Notes under the pieces: model-generated
What the model saw: the letters and a program-made list of their open reading frames with translations, nothing else
The model's database searches: none
What the model was told of the DNA's origin: nothing
Part shown: piece by piece, positions 40,613 to 52,900 of the stretch
Layout of the letters: each line of letters opens with the position of its first letter
Numbering within the stretch: position 1 is the stretch's first letter
Program-made: the position numbers and the translations under genes
DNA from: Vanessa cardui
Taxonomy: Eukaryota; Arthropoda; Insecta; Lepidoptera; Nymphalidae
Assembly (NCBI RefSeq): GCF_905220365.1
Contig: NC_061128.1
Location: 4,464,001 to 4,528,000 of the forward strand
Direction: 5' to 3'
DNA length: 64,000 nt

Positions 40613-41886
40613 ATAGTTATACGAAGTCATAACCAATGAATAATTTTATTGAGCTATATTTTTAAAGAACGCGACACGATATTTCACATTATTATAAATC
40701 GCAGATAAATTAAACATTAAAAAGAGAACAAATAAAAGCTACCCAGTACCTTAGCGACTACAAACGAGCACCGTCTTCGACCTGTATGACTTAGCATTTA
40801 CATATAGTTTGCCTCAATATTTAAAATGTTCAAAGCGACCGCTTGTTAAATGTATTGTGACGGCTAATAAACGCCAGCTCTAATGAATAACGGTTCCCCA
40901 GTTAATTAATCGTGAAGCTTCTGCTGGCGACTTTCGATTTTTTCATACTTGTGAATGTTAATCATTAGTCTAAGGAATTCAATTCCTGAGTTTTTGCATG
41001 TCTTAGATAATTGAATGTGGCTGCAAAAAGGTGATGCACCGTGTAATAAATTTCAATTTTAATAGTAAACGCCTTTTTTTCATTCCACTTGTCTATTTAT
41101 TTTCTTAATCAAGCTGTGAACTACATACTGTGTTATTAGGAATGTTATTTAAAATATTAATTTACACTGCTTTCAAGTGGATATAACTGCAAATAATACG
41201 TACACAGTGTCCGTATGTAGGTATCATTTTCATTTCTTTTTGTTTATTAGACATATTTTCGAAGGGCAAGAGTTATTCATTTTAATATCAGTGATATATA
41301 AAATTAAACAATTCTAAACATATTTTGGGATAGTTTCGATAAAAAGTCGCATAGACTATTCATTAACATAGTCGTTCAGGCTTCTTCTTGTTATAAAAAA
41401 AGGAATTTATAGAATTTTCGTGCCGCCATTCCACACGGTCAAGATCTAACCAGATTTTTTTAAAATTTTATTGATATATTTTTGTTTAATAGTAAATTTT
41501 AAAACAGTCTTTGTTCCTATATGAAAATGCTATATAACTCTTCAGGCAATTATTATTAAAGGCGAGCATCGATGTTAAAACAAGAATCTGGTGCATATTG
41601 GTTGTAATTAGTAACAAAACGGTCTCGTCTGGAAAGTTTACGGCAATATTCCATTTCCGTGAGCGCTTTGGGCTCATCCCATACTACACTTGGATACACA
41701 CACTGCGAACGTTACTCAGATACGAGTAGCTACTGTTGAACTTTCGGCTGCCGGTTTCTACGCGAATAACAGGCTTTTCTGAATATTACTTTGTTCATTT
41801 CACGATAAACATTAAACATGCTCAAATATTATTAATGTACCAGAAATAAAACAGATATACTTATTAGTACTTTAAAAATATGCTTA

Positions 41887-42125
41887 GACGACCTCCGTGG
41901 TCGAGTGGTGTGTACACCGGTTTTCATGGGTACGCCACTCTGAGGTCCCGGGTTCGATTCCCGGCCGAGTCGACGTAGATCACCATTAGTTTTCTATGTT
42001 GTCTTGGGTCTGGGTGTTTGTGGTACCGTCGTTACTTCTGATTTCCATAACACAAGTGCTTCAGCTACTTACATTGGGATCAGAGTAATGTATGTGATGT
42101 TGTCTTATATTTATTTATTTATATT
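41887..42125 (+). mobile_element. tRNA-derived SINE, lepidopteran type
   Basis: The head has a polymerase III A box (TGGTCGAGTGG, from about 41898) and a textbook B box (GGGTTCGATTCCCGG, about 41950). A tRNA-unrelated body follows (TTGTCTTGGGTCTGGGTG, then CATAACACAAGTGCTTCAGC), and the element ends in a TTTATTTATTTATATTT tract. I recognise this head and body as a common butterfly/moth SINE, possibly of the Metulj group. The family name is from memory and unverified. It looks nearly full length. I could not define target-site duplications. Its orientation is opposite to the host gene. Confidence 0.85.
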
Positions 42126-42728
42126 TAGATATAAAAATACATGTATGTCCTGAAGATGTATTTCTTTCTGTGTTTGTAACTACTGGAAGTATCCAGTACA
42201 GGCACAGAAACATACATATATAGAGAGAAAAGATAGTATTAATATAAACGTATGCACATATGACTAAAGTCATAAGGATACGTTACAGTACAGTACAGCT
42301 TTATACATGTTCTTATATTACAAACTCAGAAAGTCTACTCTTAAATGTTTTAGTGTTACATAGCCCATATTGAGGAAGGTTATAGGTGTGCGTCATTTAT
42401 TCATGGAACAGCAACGATAGACATTTTAATCATGTTTTTATATTCATATACTCTGAGCATGAAACGGGCATATAATTTAGCCTATACTCATAAATGCCTT
42501 AAAGTAAGCTACGTTAGATTCAATTTAGCACAGATTAAATTGTATTATAGATAATAAATACAAAGTTATACGTTTTTATTTCAAGTTCTTATTTTAAATT
42601 AGTTTCGACTGTCAGTAAAAACTTGTGGGTGTAAGATTAATCAACTCTCCTTTACCAGAGTAAGTACATATTACTTTTCGTTATTTGTTTATGAAATGAA
42701 ATCAATTTTACGGTAAAGATATTTATTC

Positions 42729-42746
42729 AATCTAATCGATTAGATT
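42729..42746. promoter_or_regulatory. 18-bp palindrome with homeodomain dimer-type site
   Basis: AATCTAATCGATTAGATT is its own reverse complement. The core TAATCGATTA is the TAAT-N2-ATTA arrangement known as a paired-class homeodomain dimer site (P2). It lies in the first intron. Binding is inferred from the motif only. Confidence 0.3.
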
Positions 42747-42951
42747 TAAATCGCTATTTTGACAAATTTTACACGACTGATAAAATTTTAAGTAATTTTT
42801 ATTGTATCAGTATAGTTTTGAAATATCATTAGATAGTTTAGTAATATTATGCCGAATTATACTTTTATTAGGTGTACCTACTTCATTAGGTACGTAAATT
42901 TTATTTTAATTGAAATATTATTTTGAAATGACCTTCATATTCATAAACTCA

Positions 42952-42979
42952 ACAAATACAGTAGGTATACTGTATTTGT
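42952..42979. repeat. perfect 12-bp stem-loop
   Basis: ACAAATACAGTA, loop GGTA, then TACTGTATTTGT. It sits in the first intron, so it would be transcribed in the pre-mRNA. The stem is too short for a typical microRNA precursor. Confidence 0.6.
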
Positions 42980-45900
42980 ATTATCTATAATAATAAAATA
43001 TTTATGTCTCATTTTATTCTCTATAACATATTATGTTAAGTAATCTCCTTCGTTGAAGAAGGCTCAAAATAAAAATGCATGTCACCTTATTATAGTTAAA
43101 AAAATCGAATATTATTGTTGTTTGATTTTGATGTATAACGTAATAATATAATAAAAAACTTAAAAAGTCTATAATTATTTAACAATTAAGATAAAATTAT
43201 TTAACGACAGACTGAAATTACTCCAAATAAGGCAATATAAAAGAAAAACATTACTTGTTTACCTAATAAATAAAAATATCTCCCGGTTATGTGGAATAAA
43301 GAAGCATTAAGTAAACAGTATTTATGTACACACAACGTTTTCTGTTTGTTAATGTCAAGTCGTGTCGTTAAAACAAATTAATTGTAAAATTTTTAATTTA
43401 TCTCATTAATTTGATAAACAAAAAGATATTTTATGAAGTGTAAGCGGTTATTACTTCTATGACACGCCAGGTGCTCACTAAAGCCCGCAAGACATCAGGA
43501 AAGTGTCATCAGGCCAACATTAAGGGCGTGTTTTATCCAAATAAAACATTAAAATGTTTAACATTGCGTATCCCTGCTGGAATAAAAGTAATTTACTTAG
43601 CATTTTCGCAACCACAATTGCCGCCTGCTAATGTGTGTTGAGAATGGGGGAAATAATTAATGCTTCATGGCATCATTATTTTGTGCCATATAACGCATGT
43701 GTGCGTGCTGGGAGGAGATGTCGCTGCGCAGACGCAGGCCCCGCCCCCCGCAACTAATTGCGCCAATCTGCGGGACGCGTCTCACGCACACACGCATTTT
43801 TACGAACTCACACAACCGGCATACACCACACATTCACGATTGACAAGTAAAACGTATAGCTTATTAGGCAAATGCACGCACAGATTTTTTGCGGCGTTCA
43901 TTCATTGTTGAATTACAAAAGAAATGAATGTAACTACCACGTAATGAATAGTTATACACTATCATTATATATTTATAATATACGCTTGGATGTAAGCTTG
44001 CAAACATTTCGCATTACATATCTGCCTACTTGCAAGACTAAATAAATGAAAAGAAAAAGGGATCATGAAAACAGTCAAAGTAATAGGTTCGTGAAGTCGT
44101 ATGACGGGTAGTGTCTATAGGAGACGGACGGACAGCGGCCGAGCATATTTGAGCAAAACGAATGTTTAGTCAATTTAATTGGTATAGTGATGAGGCCGGC
44201 ACTTTCATATTCATTTACTTCACCAGACGGGTAATTGAAAAAAAAATCTAGTCTGTTAAGGGATTGGTTATAAAAAGACAATGATGTCCAACCAGTTGGC
44301 AGGTGGACGGCTGGCAGGACAATGTATTGATCCTCTCATAACTCATAACATAGAATGTCGTTTGACATAACGTATTAATGAATTTATGTCGGATCATACT
44401 TTATATCATCTCTTACATGACGCAGGTATTTGTGTCACGCAGATAATTTGTATAAAAAACGTAAACATTCATAACCATACTACTTAAACAGTGGTCCAAA
44501 TGACAGCTGTTTAATTGGCCGACGTTTTTTGGTAGTTAAGCGTAAATGGAAATGGAAACATACTTTTTTTATACGATTCTGAAAATCGCTTGCCGTTTTT
44601 GATAAATTTAATTAGCATGAGTAACTCGGAACATGTTACTATGAGCATTATGTCTTCACTCACGACTTTTTGTGGCCACGTTAATGTCAATTTAAATAAT
44701 TGCTCCCGCTCTTTATAGTCATAGGTACCCACCATACCTACACGTACTGATGCTCGCATCAACCATAGTGACGTGCATACTATAGATATATAGGCGCATA
44801 AGCTTTTCTGACTCCGTGTTTCTCGTCTAACGTGTAATTGGTTTCTTTTTTTTAGATGATGAAATTGTAAACTTTGATTATTAAAAGTAAGTTGAGTACC
44901 AACGCTTTGATTGGACTTCCTTACGATCTTGGATATCGTGTTATCATGAAACCTGAGCATCAGTACGCCTTCCACATCTATTTCACCATAAATTTAGATA
45001 TTGATATTTATTTGATAAAAGTTTTTGTAATTACTATCACTAAAAATACATAAATCCTTGTGTACCTACCATTCAAAGGTTGATACTTTTATAAATAATA
45101 TACTCTAAATTCTACACTTATTTAATTTAATTTTAAATATGGCAAAAACAATATGGCAAGCTTACCGTACAGCATTTTTTCTAGATGAGTCGTACGTTAA
45201 AAAACTTGTTTTTTATGGAGTATATGCCGTCTTAATAAGAAGTAAATATAAGTTTTTTAAACATCAATAATAAATTGTCTCAATGATGTATACACATCAA
45301 ACCACCTGTCATCTTACATCTTGGTTTCTCGTTTTTGCATGGGTATAGAAAACAATAACTTTACAGCTGTAAGTATCAAGGCAGGTCTATCTAATACAAG
45401 TCTTTACATACCTACGTTAGGAATAAAGTATTAAATATATAGCATTAATATTCTTAATAAGGACCTTTACATTTTTAAAAGCTAAGAGAGACCCAAAAAC
45501 AATTAAAAAAAATAATACTCATAGAAAAGTCATACCTACATATATGTATAAAAACTACTTTACAGGCTTTCCAAATATAAGCCAGGTAATTATGTAATTA
45601 AAAAAACACCAATGTATAGATATGATTCACCTATAGGTATATAATTGTATCAAAATTATAAAGTCAATGATAAAACCCTTTACAATATAGAAAACTATCT
45701 ACAATTATATAAAGAAAAAAAAACCTTATTTAATAAAATAAATAAGCTGTCGAAACATGAAAATAACAACAAAATAACTAGATACAGTTGTCTCATTCAC
45801 TTTCATAGTGTTTAATTTATCTCATGTAAATGCTGGACGAAAGACTTTTTTCTCGTTATACAAAGGTAACATTTATTCTTGTGGTAGTTCTACAAATTAA

Positions 45901-48900
45901 TTTTATTACCAATAAAATAAACATTACAATGTTATTACAAAAATTTTGATAGTTAACTGATAGTTAACTACTCTGCTATACATATCAGAAATTATAAAGA
46001 GACCGTTTAAAAAATATTCATTTTTAAAGTATCTATAAGTACGTAGTTAGATATCTACGTAACATTTATTTAAAGTTTAAACAGTTAAATGAATCAAAAT
46101 ATATATATCTACGAAGGTTTGCCTTCAAGAAAATGGACCTTCAATGAATAAACATACGTTTTACACTCAAACGTCGGTCTGTGTGTAGAAATAATATGGG
46201 AAGAGTATACGTTAAATACCAAATAGCTCAGGTAAGATATAAAAAATATAATTTTGACTATTATAACACTTATTATTTTCGTTTTGATTTTAATGTGCTA
46301 TGTAAAAATGCCTAATTAGTCATAACACTTAAACGTACTATTATAGACTGTCTAATTCATTCTAGGCATTTCCGTAGATACCTAGGTACTATTTCTTTTG
46401 TGCTGTACAATGCTGTAGATACAAATATATAAAAAAATATTTGAAATGGTTATATTATGATTACCTGTTTCTAAGTAGGGAGGTATGGTTACTTAAAGAA
46501 TGAAAAAAATACTTTGTAGTACATAAAAAAAATATTCTTAACTACGATCTCTAAGTATGAAGTATTTGTAATTGTACCTACTTATGCTTGTTTGTAAGAA
46601 AAACTTCACATTCCTTTTTAATCGGATCACGATCCAGCTGTTGTTATTTGTATAATTCAAATTAAAAAAAAATTAAGATACCTATTTTTTACATAATAAA
46701 CATTAAAATACCATTTCTAGTAAGAGGCAATTTTAATAGGTTTTGGCTAGCTTTATCGAATTTTCCTACAAAAACCTACTCTTGAACGAGAAAGTTTTCA
46801 AGTATTTCAGTTATCTTCGATCACATCACGAAAACATCTAGAAGATAACAAGAAGTCATTTATTGTTCTGTTTCTAAAATATTTTCACGGGAATTTTAAT
46901 TATTCTTCATGAATTAAATTCAACTTCACACCAACAAAACTAATAATACTCTCAGAGTCAAATTACAAACATACACTGGCCTCTGCCTTCTTAATTTCAT
47001 TCCTGTTGATCATAATAATCAAATTACTAATATAATAAGACTCGGATTTTCAACGGTATTTTACATTTTTATAGAGACGATTCCTGTTAGTGTTTCACAA
47101 GACATTAGGTGCTTATTTATTAATTAAAAATTTCGGAGAAGAAAAAGCCACTAGCCATGAATCTAAAACGGTGTGAAATAAATAATTTTATCCGTACCAT
47201 CAATCGCGTCGCCAAACCATAAATTATTGGATGAGCGTCAAATCGGCTGCCCTGTATCGCGTTACAGCGAACCCATTACAAAAACTGTTTGTAGCTAGCA
47301 ACTTATTCCAATGGCTTAAAAATATATATAGTTTATATTTAAGTAAATACTTTTTTATGTGCCGGGGATTTTAATATCTCTATAAATAAAAGTTACGTTG
47401 ATACAATAAAATGCTGAAAGATTGTCATTTAAAACCTTTTTATTATTTTTCACACGTTTAGTGCCTCTAGTTTTGATCTTATATTCTTGGGTAAAGAGGA
47501 CTGATGTATAAATTTTGAGATAAAATCATTTTTACTTAGCTTTATTTTCAAACTCTTTGATTTATTTCCAAACCATCTCAGTAATTATAACTATTGCATT
47601 GAAAATAAAAAATAAGCCCTATTTGTTATAGCTTGTAAAATATTAAGAAATCTTACAAATTATATCGAGGCTTTATCGAACACGCACCTTCGTCCTTATC
47701 TGAAGAGATATACATCGTACATTTATATTTGTATGTTTAAATACTGCCGGTAAAGTGACAAAAATAAGTTTATGATATGAATCTACAATTTATATTAAAT
47801 GTTTGTTAAAGATTAATAAAAGTATGAATAAAATCTTGTTTGTGGGAATAAAGAACGTTGGAAGAAACCCGACATTGTAAGATGATGTAAAAAATAAGGC
47901 ATTAAAGTTTATTAAATAAATAAAGTTAATACAATTATGCGACGGGCAAGTGAGGGCGAGCGAGGGCGAACCGCGGAGCCGCTCGTAAAATGTTAAGTGA
48001 AAACGATCCGGGTTGTCATCGTAGCAAGTTTATATACACCTCAGCCAACTTAAAAATATGTTTTATTACTTTTTTACCGGCCAGAAAAAGACAGAACAAA
48101 GAGCGTATAAATAAAACAAATACCTTCGGAAGCGCTAAGTGAAATTCAATAGAGTTTTCAAATGTTAAAGCATTTTTTTCGAATTTTCAGTGGCGTAAAT
48201 GAACGGCCAATAAAAAAAAGAGGAATATCGATGTTTCACGTAATTTTATAGTACCTAATCGAGTCAACCGTTGCCGTTGTCGACAAATGAATTCACCAAA
48301 TTTAGATATAATCAAAGCGACAAGGAGCCGCATCGTGACTGCGGACAAAACACGATAAGAGAGTGAGTTTACAAACGGGCTAAAAATTGAGTCGAGCGAG
48401 GGCTCACATAAACTACGGCACATTACTGCGCCGGGTGAGCGCGACAAAATCGATTCCCAGTTCCGATTCCGAGAAGTGACACAGTTTCTTAAATGTCACA
48501 TCACTACCGACGCACCGCTTAATAAATTAAAGAGTATCAGCCGCATGCCAATCTAGCCTTTACGGACCCTCTAGGTGAGATTGTATGGGCGTTCGGACGA
48601 GTAGTTAAATTATAAAGAAGAGCCACCTGTCTCCACGAAAAACTTTATAGCGGCCATAAAATTTAAACCTCAAAAGACAAAAACAAAAAGTATGGAATCA
48701 TTTTTTTTTCTTTTACGGTCGGAGCCCATTTTAGATCGTGTTTACCTAAGCTGTCACCTTACAGAATGGCGATTTTGACTGGCCGGACCCGTTGAATTAA
48801 TTGTCGAGTTTTTGGAGAGATATCGTCTGATGAGCGATAAGGTTCGACAGACGGCTGCCTACCGTTCTCTGTCGCAATACGGTTTAAATGCTGGCAGTTT

Positions 48901-49233
48901 TTATGTGGAATATAATGTATTTAATTGTTTCTTCAAATCTGCTAAATTTTTCACTGGCTAATCTAAACGAGCGTAATTTATTACTTACCTGCTTAATAAA
49001 GATAATAGAAGTTTAAAAATACAATCCCGTTTAATAATATTTAAATAAATAATGGAAACTTACACGGTGTATTCAAGAAATGAATACGGCTGAAGTGGCA
49101 CCTACTACCATAATCATAACTTTATATGAATCGTTTAAATTTTGTGTGTGAATTACAAATTAAATATAAATTGGTAAATAAAATAAAATATATGTTGCGA
49201 AATATTGATTTTATAATAAAAAACATAACTTAC

Positions 49234-49489
49234 CATGCGAGCCGACTGCTGTAGAGTAAGGGGCGTGCATTTGCTGGTGGTAGTAGCGGGCGCGGCTATG
49301 GTGACCGCCCTCCAGCGGCGAGTGGAAGAAGCCGTCTCCATTCGTCTCGGAGCTGACATCGCCGGCGGCAGGGCTGCCGTTCACGCGGCTGTCGTACCAC
49401 CGCTGCTGAAGCGCGCCCCCTGCGCCCGCGCCCGCGCCGCCGCCCTCACCGCTCATGTCCATGACCGCCGCTCCGACCTCACAAACCAT
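49234..49489 (-). CDS. pnr: pannier coding exon 1 (N-terminus, start codon)
   Basis: The exon encodes 85 codons plus one base. The ATG at 49489-49487 is the first after an in-frame TAA at 49501-49499. Two further in-frame ATGs at 49462 and 49456 begin MDMSGEGG. The one at 49462 has the better context (G at -3 and G at +4), so translation may really start there. The residues are low-complexity: a Gly/Ala-rich stretch, then LQQRWYDSR, then a His/Tyr-rich segment (HHSRARYYHQQMHAPYS). This composition fits GATA N-terminal activation regions. The donor is CATG|GTAAGT, with GT at 49233-49232. It leaves phase 1, which joins exon 2 to give ...VGSH-G-RTLSGG. GC content is far above the flanks. The true 5' end of the mRNA and any upstream non-coding exon cannot be seen. 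Confidence 0.85.
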
Positions 49490-49900
49490 GCATCGCTTTT
49501 ATATACACGCACTTTAAGTCCGCACCCCTATCCGCATTTCAAAAGTCAATCGCCCGATGTACGCTCGCGCTGGCCTATTTACTGAGAGGCAACCCAGTGC
49601 AGTCTTGACATCATCGACCCCGAGAGCCACACGATCACGCGTCACTCGACTCGACGGCCACTCATACCCGTATCTGCAAAGACGAATATCGATTAGGAAA
49701 GAGCGGGTTATTTTCGGACCATCAAAGGAATAAATCACAAAAATAATAAGCTAGTATTATGTCAAAAATGTGACAATCAATTAAGATAAAAATGGTGCAC
49801 TATCGAAAGACGTACGCGATATCGATACGCTCCCAATTTGATTAACTGATATACCGCAAACAACACTCGATACGCGGCGATAAGGTGTAACCGCGCATTA
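49490..49900 (-). promoter_or_regulatory. pannier proximal promoter / 5'UTR region
   Basis: This is the sequence immediately upstream of the first coding ATG. It is more GC-rich than the surroundings. On the minus strand it contains a good TATA-like box, TATATAAAAG, at 49505-49496, and an initiator-like TCAGT at about 49586-49582. A palindromic TATCGATA (DRE-type core) sits at 49820-49827. None fixes the transcription start. The TATA-like box is only about 7 bases from the first ATG, so if it is used, transcripts would begin near 49475 and start at the 49462 ATG. Splicing from an upstream non-coding exon is also possible. Confidence 0.35.
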
Positions 49901-52900
49901 AGCGTTGTTAGCTAACCGAGCACTGATTTTTATTACTACTAAACCCACTGAAGATATCTGTACGTTGTATCTAGTTACCGCGGATATAATATACTATTTA
50001 ACATATTCAGTTTTTTCATTTAATACGAAATGTTTTTTAACGTTTTGCGCAAAAGGCATTTATTTAATCTCACTATACAGAGTCTTACGTTCTCTTTATA
50101 TCGACTTATTTTCAATGAAACAGAGTGACATGTGTGGAATACCTCCATTATATATTTATCTTGGGTTCTATGAAACAACTCACAGGAGGTGTCATGCGAA
50201 ACGCCTCGCGAATAAATAACTACATATTTATTCAACCAACTGATAGCTGCACAAGAATTTGCTTGATTTGATGAATTGACTCTACATCGTATATAAAGCA
50301 TACATTACAGAACATTCTTAATATAGAACAGGCCATCGATCTAAAATTTTAATCGATTTTAAGATCAAAATACGAAATAAATATAGAACTTAGTGAATGC
50401 ATACAATTACGACGTGAAAACCACAATCAAATCGTATCCGCTTGATAATGCTAAAAACTCAAGCAACGATTAGGTACTAACACTTACGCCCATGTCTATT
50501 AATTTGTATTAAGATAAGATACGTCAGAAATTGAAAACGATAAAATCGATTAGATTTAATCGCATCCAATGTCCAAATTAATAATACACGATACTTGCCT
50601 TAACAATGTAAATCAAAGCTATTTTAAGTATTTAACAAATCCCTTATAACTGCACTTGTAAAACTTTTATAAATGTTACTTTTTAACTAAGGATTTTTAA
50701 AATATATTGGATTACTACAACCTATATAAATATAATATAATTTTTTTTGGGTTATTTTTAATATTAAGACGAGGTCAAGTGAACGTCCCCCAAATAGGGC
50801 TTTAAGCCTGGCGTTTAGCAGATAACATTCAAGTGGTCGTTGACGCACGAATCACACAGATAAAGTAAATGCAAATCTTAAGATCATGCGTTTACTTCAT
50901 GCCATCATTTACCTCCAAATTTATTAAAATTAGACCTATACAAAATAAATACTTTTTTAATATGATTGATTATAATATTTTAACAAAAATCTGAAACATA
51001 AATTATACAGTGTCGTAATATAACACACTGCAATTCATATAGTGTTGAATAAATATTAAACAAAATAAATTTTATTTACCGTTTGTCTAACAAATAATAA
51101 AAGTAGGAGATATTAGACTAACAATTTTAATTGTGTTAACGATGGCCTAAATGAAAAATAATTTGATTAAAATCTGTAATAATTTTTAAAGACATATATA
51201 CCCATTTAAAATGTAATGCATTGTAATTTACAAGTGTATATTATAACCATTAATAGTTACCATAAATAAACAAATGACGGTTAGAAAAATTAAGCCGCGT
51301 TTAACATCACATAAAACACTTTAAATATCCTAAATAATAGTGATTACATTTTTATAAAATTTTAATTATACTCGCTTATTTGTAAATAAGCTGATTAGTA
51401 AATAATTTATAGTATATAGTTTCATAGACAAGTGCAACAATAAAATCTAGTTATTTTTTTATTCCATAAACGAAAAAATTATTTATTACATGAAGTTTGC
51501 GTACAATATTCAAGTGCTTGTTGAACACTAATTAGCCAATTTATATATTATGTTGAGTGGATCTCAAGGATTGTTGATCAATAAAAATATTAATATTAAA
51601 TATTCGCTACTTGTATTAATTTTTGATCGAGATAAGATTTAAGATTAGATCTTGCTGCTGATATTGATATTAATAAAAATAGAATCATTGCATTTTTTTA
51701 ATAGTGCATAATTACATCTCAATCAAAGATCATTCCGCATACGACAAATGTAATTAATTATGACTTTATTATTAATATTGTAGTTCGAATAATTTACAAA
51801 GTTACTTCCTACTTAAATATAATTAAACAGTCATGGGGAAATATTGTTAGAATACTTGCCACCATTTTGAGCGGGCAAATAGGTTACATAAATTAGTATC
51901 AAATTTTGATCTATATAAATATAATTTATACACTTTTATGAATAAAATAATTGGCTCCTTTTTTATTTAATTAATTAATACGGATTAGATTTTTATATTT
52001 GGTAACACTTGAATAAAAATAATTGTAATTATTTAATTCCAAAAATACTTTATTTAAATTATACCAAAGAGATTCGTTTTAAACGCGGGAACAAAATAAA
52101 TAAAAAAGTTAAATTTATAAAAAAAAAGCACATCGAACGTTTTTACAAGTAATAGTAAATCGATAATAATAAAAAAAAACATAACAAATTCTTACCAGAA
52201 CGATAAGATGTGATCAGGAAAAAAGTTGGAATTTACTACTTAGGTATCTTCTATCTATCACAACCGCTGAAGGCGCTATCTGACGATCGACTGAAAAAAT
52301 CATTTTGCAGATAAATAAATAGAAATCACATATTTATCGCAATTTGCGTCCATATTATATGATTTCCTCGTAATATCATTTGATAAGGAGATAAGTTCGC
52401 AAGGACTAGATTTTAATAATTCAAGGTAATACTATCAAATATTTTAATTAACAAGACGTTTTATTTTGTAATGTTAATAATTTCTGATAAAACTACAAAG
52501 TTATTTGATTCGATATTTCATTAGTTACATGAACATAAAACGATTCTTTAAATATATATATTTAATATAAGTATATGTTATCAAAAGCTTGACTTGCGTT
52601 AGAGACAATCAGACAACTTAATGCCGTCGGACTTTTATACAGGATATATAAATTAACATAGTGTCAATTTGTAAATAAACTTACACTATACTTACATATT
52701 CAAATTCTTATTATTTCACGTTTTACATGAAAAACAAATTGTTATAATTTTTTATTTCTTTAAATTTAATTATTTATTGTTCTATTTCTTTCTTCTTTTA
52801 GATACATATAAATTTATAGTCATGGTATATCAATGTACTGAGTTAAGTGAATATCTTACAAAAGATCATTTATGAAATAATATATAACAATAATAAAACA

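Larger units (their letters stand above)
26496..49233 (-). other. first intron, 22.7 kb, non-coding
   Basis: It is bounded by GTAAGT at 49233 and the TTCAG acceptor at 26496. No coding exon is recognised. The longest open frame, on the plus strand from the first ATG at 33405 to 33935, encodes 176 residues rich in Leu, Phe, Tyr and Cys with no domain I know. The intron contains SINE-like fragments (29690, 39326), a full-looking SINE (41887), a second copy of the repeat tail (40418), clustered TAGGTACCTA palindromes (30659-31513) and a 12-bp stem-loop (42952). Islands of higher GC lie at about 30950-31320, 34980-35060 and 43700-43800. First introns of this size in developmental regulators usually carry enhancers, but none is identifiable from sequence alone. 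Confidence 0.7.
1..49489 (-). other. pnr: pannier-type GATA factor gene, 5' part (3' end outside window)
   Basis: The span runs from the first in-frame ATG to the left edge of the window. Exons 1, 2 and 3 join with compatible phases: exon 1 ends with the first base of a Gly codon, exon 2 with the first base of a Glu codon, and exon 3 at a codon boundary. The product is a nuclear DNA-binding regulator of the GATA4/5/6-like class. In Drosophila, pannier patterns dorsal ectoderm, heart and notum. I chose pannier over serpent from the finger's flank, recalled as MNGQNRPLIKPKRRL in pannier against MNGMNRPLIKPSKRL in serpent. That comparison is from memory, not a search. The C-terminal finger exon was sought on the minus strand of 1-16123 and not found, so the gene is cut by the window edge. 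At least 49 kb of locus for 0.9 kb of coding sequence implies large regulatory introns. Confidence 0.85.

Noticed and set aside
44511..44975. Minus-strand 154-codon open frame in intron 1
   Set aside because: It begins with GTG, not ATG. The first ATG is near 44960. No domain, no flanking splice signals noticed, and composition like random sequence.
49235..49585. Plus-strand 116-codon open frame opposite exon 1
   Set aside because: It is antisense to the GC-rich first exon and has no recognisable motif.
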